A stretch of 64,000 bases of DNA from positions 4,611,001-4,675,000 of the forward strand of contig CAKNFJ010000001.1 in NCBI GenBank assembly GCA_930633495.1, in the 5' to 3' direction. Below are positions 59,262 through 64,000 of this stretch, piece after piece. The notes beneath the pieces are model-generated. The model saw only the letters and a list, made by a program, of their open reading frames with translations. It ran no database searches and had not been told where the DNA came from. How positions within the stretch are numbered: the first letter of the stretch is position 1; the number at the start of each line of letters is the position of its first letter. The DNA comes from Hyphomicrobiales bacterium. Lineage in GTDB: Bacteria; Pseudomonadota; Alphaproteobacteria; Rhizobiales; Beijerinckiaceae. The position numbers and the translations under genes are program-made.

Positions 59262-59286
59262 TGTCTGCAAAGCCGACGGATGAGGG

Positions 59287-59316
59287 AAGGGCCGCGCGAG
59301 CGGCCCTTTTCTTTTG
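59287..59316 (+). terminator. Terminator downstream of the ABC exporter
   Basis: AAGGGCCGC (59287-59295), loop GCGA, GCGGCCCTT (59300-59308), followed by TTCTTTT. It lies between convergent genes and inside the palindromic repeat region. Confidence 0.8.
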
Positions 59317-59389
59317 TGGGGCGCGGTTCCGCCCTCATCCGTCACGGCTCCGCCGTGCCACCTTCTCCCCCAAGGGGGGAAAGAAAAGC

Positions 59390-59908
59390 TTACTTCGGCG
59401 CGAGTGCTCTTGGCCTCACGCCTTTCACCGGCCCGGGTGGCAGCGGCGCGCTCTCATTCTGATTCAAGGACTTCAGATCGAGGGTCGGTTTGGTCAGAAA
59501 ACGATTCAAGCCGGCGATGTAAGTCTCTGGCAGGTTGAAATGTTTTGCGCCGGCGATGACCGTTTCCATATAGCCCGGTCGCGGCCGTCCCGGATCGCCG
59601 GAGCGGCCGATATAGATCAGCGCACGCTTGGCGCCGCCCGGCACGATCACCGGCTGGCTGATCTTCACATAGAGTCCGCTGGCCAGCTCCTCGAACTTGT
59701 CGAGGGCGCGCATCTCGCCGAGCGAGCAATCCCAGAGCACGCCATGGACCTCCTCGCGCGGATCGCGGATCACCGAGGCGTAGCCGTCCCGGGTGACGAT
59801 GAAGCGGTGCCGCGGCAAACGGGCCGGGCCGAGCGGCCGCGCCTTCGGGCAGCGCTCGGCCATCCCGGCAGGGTCCATGTTGAGGCCGTAGGCGAAATAG
59901 AGGGGCAT
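59390..59908 (-). CDS. Gamma-glutamylcyclotransferase-like (AIG2/GGCT fold) protein
   Basis: A 172-aa protein. MPLYFAYGLNMD at the start is the family YGSN-type motif (here YGLN), followed by VHGVLWDCSLGEMRALDKFEELASGLYVKI, where the first Glu of FEEL is the expected catalytic acid. The GGCT fold cyclises gamma-glutamyl groups, but many bacterial members have unknown targets. ATG 59908 is chosen to fit the family; an in-frame ATG at 59935 is also possible. Confidence 0.85.
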   Translation of the reverse strand: MPLYFAYGLNMDPAGMAERCPKARPLGPARLPRHRFIVTRDGYASVIRDPREEVHGVLWDCSLGEMRALDKFEELASGLYVKISQPVIVPGGAKRALIYIGRSGDPGRPRPGYMETVIAGAKHFNLPETYIAGLNRFLTKPTLDLKSLNQNESAPLPPGPVKGVRPRALAPK

Positions 59909-59929
59909 GGTTTTGGTCGCGCGCTTTCC

Positions 59930-60070
59930 CGTCATGGTCGGGCTTGTCCCGACCATCCACGTCTTCGCTTTTCGAGGGCGGGGGTCAAGACGTGGATGCT
60001 CGCCACAAGGGCGAGCATGACGCGGGGGCGGCAGTTTTTGTCCTGAGATGCCCGGGTCAAGCCCGGGCAT
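59930..60070. repeat. Palindromic repeats (CGTCATG type) in the gap before ivd
   Basis: Between CGTCATG (59930) and CATGACG (ending 60022) lie nested inverted pairs: ATGGTCGGG-N7-CCCGACCAT, CCACGTC / GACGTGG, and ATGCTCGCC-N7-GGCGAGCAT. A second hairpin ATGCCCGGG-N5-CCCGGGCAT occupies 60048-60070. Such extragenic palindromes are common in this order. Confidence 0.75.
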
Positions 60071-60085
60071 GACGGCTGACGATTC

Positions 60086-61258
60086 TCACTTCGTCTTGTT
60101 GAACAGCTCCCGGCCGATCAGCATCCGCCGGATCTCGCTCGTGCCTGCGCCGATCTCGTAGAGCTTGGCGTCGCGCAGCAAGCGGCCGGTCGGATAGTCG
60201 TTGATGTAGCCGTTGCCGCCGAGGAGCTGGATCGCGTCGAGGGCGACCTGCGTCGCCTTCTCGGCGGCGAGCAGGATAGCGCCGGCCGCGTCCTCGCGGG
60301 TGGTCTCAGCCCGGTCGCAGGCCTTGGCGACGGCATAAACATAGGCACGGCAGGAATTCATCGCGACATACATGTCGGCGACCTTGCCCTGGACGAGCTG
60401 GAACTCGCCGATGCTCTGGCCGAACTGCTTGCGCTCATGGACATAGGGCATGACCACGTCGAGCGCCGCCTGCATGATGCCAAGGGGGCCTGCGGCCAGC
60501 ACGACGCGCTCGTAGTCGAGGCCGCTCATCAGCACGTTGACGCCGCGCCCGACGTTGCCCAGCACGTTCTCCTCCGGCACCTCGCAGTCCTGGAAGACGA
60601 GCTCGCAGGTGTCGGAGCCGCGCATGCCGACCTTGTCGAGCTTCTGATGGGTCGAGAAACCCTTCATGCCCTTCTCGATCAGGAAGGCGGTGATGCCGCG
60701 CGGACCGGCCTCTGGATCGGTCTTGGCGTAGACCACTAGCGTCTCGGCGATCGGGCCGTTGGTGATCCACATCTTGTTGCCGTTGAGGATATAGCGGTCG
60801 CCCTTCTTGTCGGCGCGGGTGCGCATCGAGACCACGTCCGAGCCCGAGCCCGGCTCCGACATCGCGAGCGCGCCGACATGCTCGCCGGAGATCAGCCCCG
60901 GCAGGTATTTGCGCTTCTGCGCCTCGTTGCCGTTGCGGCGGATCTGGTTGACGCAGAGATTCGAATGGGCGCCGTAGGAGAGGCCGACCGAGGCCGAGGC
61001 GCGGCTCACCTCCTCGACCGCGATGCAGTGCTCGAGATAGCCGAGCCCGGTGCCGCCATATTCCTCCTCGACCGTCATGCCGTGCAGGCCGAGCGCGCCC
61101 ATTTCCGGCCAGAGATCACGCGGGAACTGATTGGTCTTGTCGATCTCATCTGCGCGCGGGGCGATCTTCTCCTGCGCAAAGGCATGGACGGTGTCGCGGA
61201 TCGCGTCGGCGGTCTCGCCGAGGTCGAAATTGAAGGGGCGCGGTGCGTTGGCCAGCAT
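60086..61258 (-). CDS. ivd: Isovaleryl-CoA dehydrogenase
   Basis: A 390-aa acyl-CoA dehydrogenase. [21 protein letters not shown] (FAD/substrate region) and [21 protein letters not shown] are family motifs. Glu250 in [18 protein letters not shown] sits at the position of the catalytic base specific to isovaleryl-CoA dehydrogenases, which supports the narrow call. It oxidises isovaleryl-CoA to 3-methylcrotonyl-CoA in leucine breakdown and passes electrons to ETF. ATG 61258 follows a GGGAGG site. The next step (methylcrotonyl-CoA carboxylase) is not encoded nearby. Confidence 0.93.
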   Translation of the reverse strand: MLANAPRPFNFDLGETADAIRDTVHAFAQEKIAPRADEIDKTNQFPRDLWPEMGALGLHGMTVEEEYGGTGLGYLEHCIAVEEVSRASASVGLSYGAHSNLCVNQIRRNGNEAQKRKYLPGLISGEHVGALAMSEPGSGSDVVSMRTRADKKGDRYILNGNKMWITNGPIAETLVVYAKTDPEAGPRGITAFLIEKGMKGFSTHQKLDKVGMRGSDTCELVFQDCEVPEENVLGNVGRGVNVLMSGLDYERVVLAAGPLGIMQAALDVVMPYVHERKQFGQSIGEFQLVQGKVADMYVAMNSCRAYVYAVAKACDRAETTREDAAGAILLAAEKATQVALDAIQLLGGNGYINDYPTGRLLRDAKLYEIGAGTSEIRRMLIGRELFNKTK

Positions 61259-61535
61259 GATGTCCTCCCGTTTCGGTGCGATGCGCGCCGTTTCATCGAG
61301 TTATAGCGCAGATGAAGGCGCTGTCAGCGCGCGAGGGCGCAAAGGCCGGTTTGGCAGGAATGAGGAAGTCCCGGAAGTCCGGATCAGGTTTTGCGGTCGG
61401 TGTGCTGCTCCCGAGCGGACGAGCGCAGACGGGACAGGGAGTACGGAGTCTCCTTCGCGGTGACACGCCCGGAGCGCGCCGGCGTCCGACGCTCACCGTA
61501 CGGCCCATGGCGCGGGCCGATGCGTCGCAAGTGCC

Positions 61536-61566
61536 TTGCATATCCTATCCCCCTGGATAGGATATG
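61536..61566 (+). promoter_or_regulatory. Operator palindrome overlapping the promoter of the metal-resistance pair
   Basis: CATATCCTATCC (61539-61550), CCCT, GGATAGGATATG (61555-61566): perfect 12-bp arms around a run of five C. It ends 4 bp before the regulator start. A possible -35 TTGCAT (61536) and -10 within GGATAT (61560) lie in the same sequence, so binding would block RNA polymerase. The AT arms and central C tract resemble CsoR/RcnR-type operators. The 312-bp gap 61259-61570 shows nothing else. Confidence 0.75.
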
Positions 61567-61570
61567 AGTC

Positions 61571-61837
61571 ATGAGCCACGCCCTTGATCCCGATATCGTC
61601 AAGCGGCTGCGCCGTGCCCAGGGACATCTCGGCACAGTGGTCGGCATGGTGGAGGCAGGGCGGGACGTGCCGGATATCGTCCAGCAGCTCCAGGCGGTCG
61701 AGAAGGCGCTGGAGAAGGTCAAGGAGCTGCTGATCTTCGACCATATCGAGCACCATCTCTTCGACCACGCCGAGGGGGCGACGCCGGAGATGCGGCGGAC
61801 GATCGAGAGTCTCAAGGCTCTGACGAAATATCTCTGA
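61571..61837 (+). CDS. CsoR/RcnR-family metal-sensing repressor (DmeR-like)
   Basis: An 88-aa all-helical protein: RLRRAQGHLGTVVGMVEAGRDVPDIVQQLQAVEKALEKVKELLIFDHIEHHLFDH is the family core. It has His3, His58 and His62 at places used by RcnR, but no cysteine at all: Val33 occupies the place of the usual Cys ligand. By position, 13 bp before a DmeF-like exporter and just behind an operator palindrome, it should repress both genes until Ni or Co (possibly another cation) binds. Confidence 0.88.
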   Translation: MSHALDPDIVKRLRRAQGHLGTVVGMVEAGRDVPDIVQQLQAVEKALEKVKELLIFDHIEHHLFDHAEGATPEMRRTIESLKALTKYL

Positions 61838-61850
61838 AACGGAGCGCGTC

Positions 61851-62846
61851 ATGTCCGAAACCGCCCGCTTTGCGCCGCGACACGAGCATGTCTTCCTCGG
61901 CAGCGATCATGATCGCCACGAGAAGCGAACCTGGGTCGTCGTCGGGCTGACCCTCGCCACGATGGTCGTCGAGATCGTCGCCGGCCATCTGTTCGGCTCG
62001 ATGGCGCTCGTGGCCGATGGCTGGCACATGTCGACCCATGCCGCGGCGCTCGGCATCGCCGGCTTCGCCTACAGCTTCGCCCGGCGCCATGCGCATGACC
62101 GGCGCTTCACCTTTGGCACGGGCAAGCTCGGGGATCTGGCGGCCTTTGCCAGCGCGCTCGTGCTGATGCTGGTGGCGCTCCTCATCGCCTGGGAATCGGC
62201 GATGCGCTTGGCCGCTCCGGTCGCAATCGATTTCCGGCAGGCGCTCGTCGTCGCCGTGCTCGGACTTGTCGTCAACCTCGCCAGCGCGCTGATCCTGAAG
62301 GGGGATCACCACGGCCATGAGCATGGGCGTGGGCACTCCCATGGCGGGCACGGGCATCACCACGGGCGTGGTCACGATCATTATCACGCGGCCCATGCCC
62401 ATGCGCATGCCCGGCATGGCGGCACGGACAACAATCTCCGCGCGGCCTATCTCCATGTGCTGGCCGATGCCTTCACCTCGGTGCTCGCGATCGGCGCGCT
62501 GGTGGGAGGCAGCCTGTATGGCTGGGCTTGGCTGGATCCGTTGATGGGGCTGGTCGGTGCCGCCGTGATCGCGCATTGGTCGATCGGCCTGATCCGCAGC
62601 GCCGGGGCCGTCCTGCTCGACAAGGTGCCGGACCCGGCGCTGGCCGATGCCATCGCGCAGCGGATGGCGGCGGCCGGCGCCAAGGTCACCGACCTGCATC
62701 TCTGGCAGGTGGGGCCGGGGCATTACGGCGCGATCGTTTCGGTGCTGGCGGAGGAACCGGCGGCACCGTCCTCCTATAAGGAGCACCTCGCCGGATTGCC
62801 GCAGCTCGCGCACCTCACTGTCGAGGTCAATGTGGCGGTGGCCTGA
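61851..62846 (+). CDS. dmeF: DmeF-like cation diffusion facilitator, Co/Ni exporter
   Basis: A 331-aa CDF protein with six membrane helices. LVADGWHMSTHAAALG (helix 2) and YLHVLADAFTSVLAIGAL (helix 5) hold the metal sites. Between helices 4 and 5 is a very His-rich cytoplasmic loop (about residues 150-190, more than 15 His). The order repressor then exporter is that of dmeRF in rhizobia, known for cobalt and nickel resistance. The substrate is inferred from this likeness; zinc cannot be excluded. Confidence 0.88.
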   Translation: MSETARFAPRHEHVFLGSDHDRHEKRTWVVVGLTLATMVVEIVAGHLFGSMALVADGWHMSTHAAALGIAGFAYSFARRHAHDRRFTFGTGKLGDLAAFASALVLMLVALLIAWESAMRLAAPVAIDFRQALVVAVLGLVVNLASALILKGDHHGHEHGRGHSHGGHGHHHGRGHDHYHAAHAHAHARHGGTDNNLRAAYLHVLADAFTSVLAIGALVGGSLYGWAWLDPLMGLVGAAVIAHWSIGLIRSAGAVLLDKVPDPALADAIAQRMAAAGAKVTDLHLWQVGPGHYGAIVSVLAEEPAAPSSYKEHLAGLPQLAHLTVEVNVAVA

Positions 62847-62852
62847 GCGAGG

Positions 62853-63845
62853 TCAGTCGCCGATCACGCCACGGCGGCGCAGCAGGATGAGCGTCAGCAT
62901 GGCCGCGAAGACGCAGGCCAGCGCGACATAGAAGGCGCCGGCCTCCGATTCGACCCAGGGCAGTCCCTTCACATTGATGCCGAACAGGCCGGTGATGAAG
63001 GTCGCCGGCAGGAACAGCGCCGTGAGCAGCGAGAGCACATAGAGCTGGCGGTTGGTGCGGCTGGCCGAGCGGGCGGCGATCTCATCCTGCAGCAGCCTTG
63101 CGCGGTCCTGCACCGACTGGACGTCGTGATGCAGACCGTCGATGCGCTGGAGCAGCCGCAGCGCGGCTGCCTTCACGGCTTCCGGAGCGCTGCGGCCAGA
63201 CTGGGTTTCGGCGAAGCGCCGGAACAGCACATGCAGCCCGCTGAGCTGGCGATGCAGCCGAACGGCGGTGCGGCGGATCGAGCCGACGCGCTGCGGCCCG
63301 TCATGCAGCCTGTCGAGCAGGATATGATCCTCGACGCTGTCGGTTTCGTCGACGAGGCGCACGACCGCGTCGGTGATGTCGTCGATGATGTATTCGATGA
63401 TCTGCTCGAACAGTCCGGCGGGACTTGCGGCCGGCTCGCCGCGATCGAGCGCTTCCGCCGTCATGCGGATCGCATGCAGCGCCTCGCGACGGCCGGTCAG
63501 CAGGAATTTGTCGCCGATGACCCAGCGCAGCGCGCCGACATCTTCGGATTTGTCGGCGATGTCGCGGATGAGGTCGTGCGAGACGCCCCAGGCGAGGCTG
63601 GCCGAATGATCGAGCCGCTGGTGCGGCTCATGGGACAGGAAGGCTTCCTGCGTCGCATCCGGCAGATCTTGCTCGGCGATCCAGCTCTGCGCCCGCGTAT
63701 GAACAAGGTCGAGATGCAGCCAGACGAAGCCGTCCGCCGGAGCGAGCGCCGGCAGGGCATCGCGTGGAACCCGGCTAGGCTGCCCGTCTTCGTCGAAGCG
63801 ATAGGCCCAGATGATACCGGATTGGGATTGGACGTCGCTCGGCAT
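62853..63845 (-). CDS. CorA/ZntB-like divalent cation transporter
   Basis: A 330-aa transporter: long soluble N-terminal domain, helical stalk, then two C-terminal membrane helices (YVLSLLTALFLPATFITGLFGINVKGLPW and FYVALACVFAAMLTLILLRRR). The pore motif is GIN followed by VKGLPW, nearer to ZntB (zinc) than to the GMN of CorA (magnesium). ATG 63845 (MPSDVQSQSG) is chosen over an upstream GTG at 63893. It converges with dmeF with 6 bp between stops. Confidence 0.88.
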   Translation of the reverse strand: MPSDVQSQSGIIWAYRFDEDGQPSRVPRDALPALAPADGFVWLHLDLVHTRAQSWIAEQDLPDATQEAFLSHEPHQRLDHSASLAWGVSHDLIRDIADKSEDVGALRWVIGDKFLLTGRREALHAIRMTAEALDRGEPAASPAGLFEQIIEYIIDDITDAVVRLVDETDSVEDHILLDRLHDGPQRVGSIRRTAVRLHRQLSGLHVLFRRFAETQSGRSAPEAVKAAALRLLQRIDGLHHDVQSVQDRARLLQDEIAARSASRTNRQLYVLSLLTALFLPATFITGLFGINVKGLPWVESEAGAFYVALACVFAAMLTLILLRRRGVIGD

Positions 63846-63937
63846 GCCTGGTTTCCGCGGCCGCCGCGAAGGGCTCGGCGGCGCGGCACCCAAGGGCGCC
63901 GCGGATATGACAGCCGCGTGACGAGATCGCCTTGAGC

Positions 63938-64000
63938 TCAGTTGCGGTTCGCGGCCGTGCGTGCCGGTGGAATGCGCCCGGGCGGGGCGAATTGCAGCTG
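63938..64000 (-). CDS. Possible 3' end of a gene running out of the window
   Basis: On the minus strand a frame stays open from the window edge to a stop at 63938, giving the 20-residue tail QLQFAPPGRIPPARTAANRN. It is too short to assign and could be chance. Confidence 0.3.
   Translation of the reverse strand, partial: QLQFAPPGRIPPARTAANRN

Overview
The window is high-GC DNA that is almost entirely coding, from an alphaproteobacterium, most likely a member of the Hyphomicrobiales (Rhizobiales). The grounds are a tuf / tRNA-Trp / secE-nusG / rplKAJL / rpoBC / rpsLG-fusA-tuf / S10 / spc / alpha gene order, an alpha operon without rpsD, no rpmJ after secY, and dispersed palindromes of a type common in this order. 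A Bosea-like genus is my guess from gene mix and cannot be proven from this window alone.

Positions 1-8500 hold a TRAP-transporter permease (cut by the window edge), nicotinate phosphoribosyltransferase, a secreted choloylglycine-hydrolase-family enzyme, a stand-alone EF-Tu gene (tuf copy 1) with its own promoter and terminator, a Gfo/Idh/MocA oxidoreductase, a DapA-family aldolase, tRNA-Trp and a SAM methyltransferase. The last four look like later insertions into, or remnants of, the ancestral tuf-trnW-secE order.

Positions 8660-42264 are the main information-processing cluster, all on the plus strand: secE-nusG, rplKA, rplJL, rpoBC, rpsL-rpsG-fusA-tuf2, the S10 operon (rpsJ to rpsQ), the spc operon (rplN to adk) and the alpha operon (rpsM-rpsK-rpoA-rplQ). 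Genes are mostly spaced 0-70 bp apart with many 1-8 bp stop/start overlaps. The larger gaps (rplA|rplJ, rplL|rpoB, rpoC|rpsL, rpsQ|rplN, rplR|rpsE, rplO|secY, adk|rpsM) hold promoters, strong stem-loops, or copies of a short palindromic repeat built on CCGAAAAGTGG. The two tuf genes encode identical proteins and are nearly identical in DNA. A periplasmic branched-chain-amino-acid-type binding protein gene is inserted between adk and rpsM.

Positions 42290-64000 are ordinary mixed chromosome: a BLUF blue-light sensor divergent from a Do/HtrA protease, rarA, crcB overlapping an RluA-family pseudouridine synthase, small secreted proteins (one with three PsiF-like repeats, one LprI-like, one unknown), a HAD phosphatase, two uncharacterised proteins, biotin-dependent carboxylase alpha subunit, GST, YdcF, DUF3253 and DUF599 proteins, a rhodanese, an ABC exporter preceded by a possible 16-codon leader peptide, a gamma-glutamylcyclotransferase-like protein, isovaleryl-CoA dehydrogenase, a metal-resistance pair (CsoR/RcnR-family repressor plus DmeF-like cation exporter) with a clear palindromic operator, and a ZntB/CorA-like transporter. 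Larger palindromic repeats sit in several gaps here.

No CRISPR array, rRNA, insertion sequence or prophage was seen. The most interesting unexplained signals are the repeat family placed in non-coding gaps of the r-protein cluster, the run of stem-loops between rplL and rpoB, the candidate leader peptide before the ABC exporter, and the cysteine-free CsoR/RcnR-type regulator.
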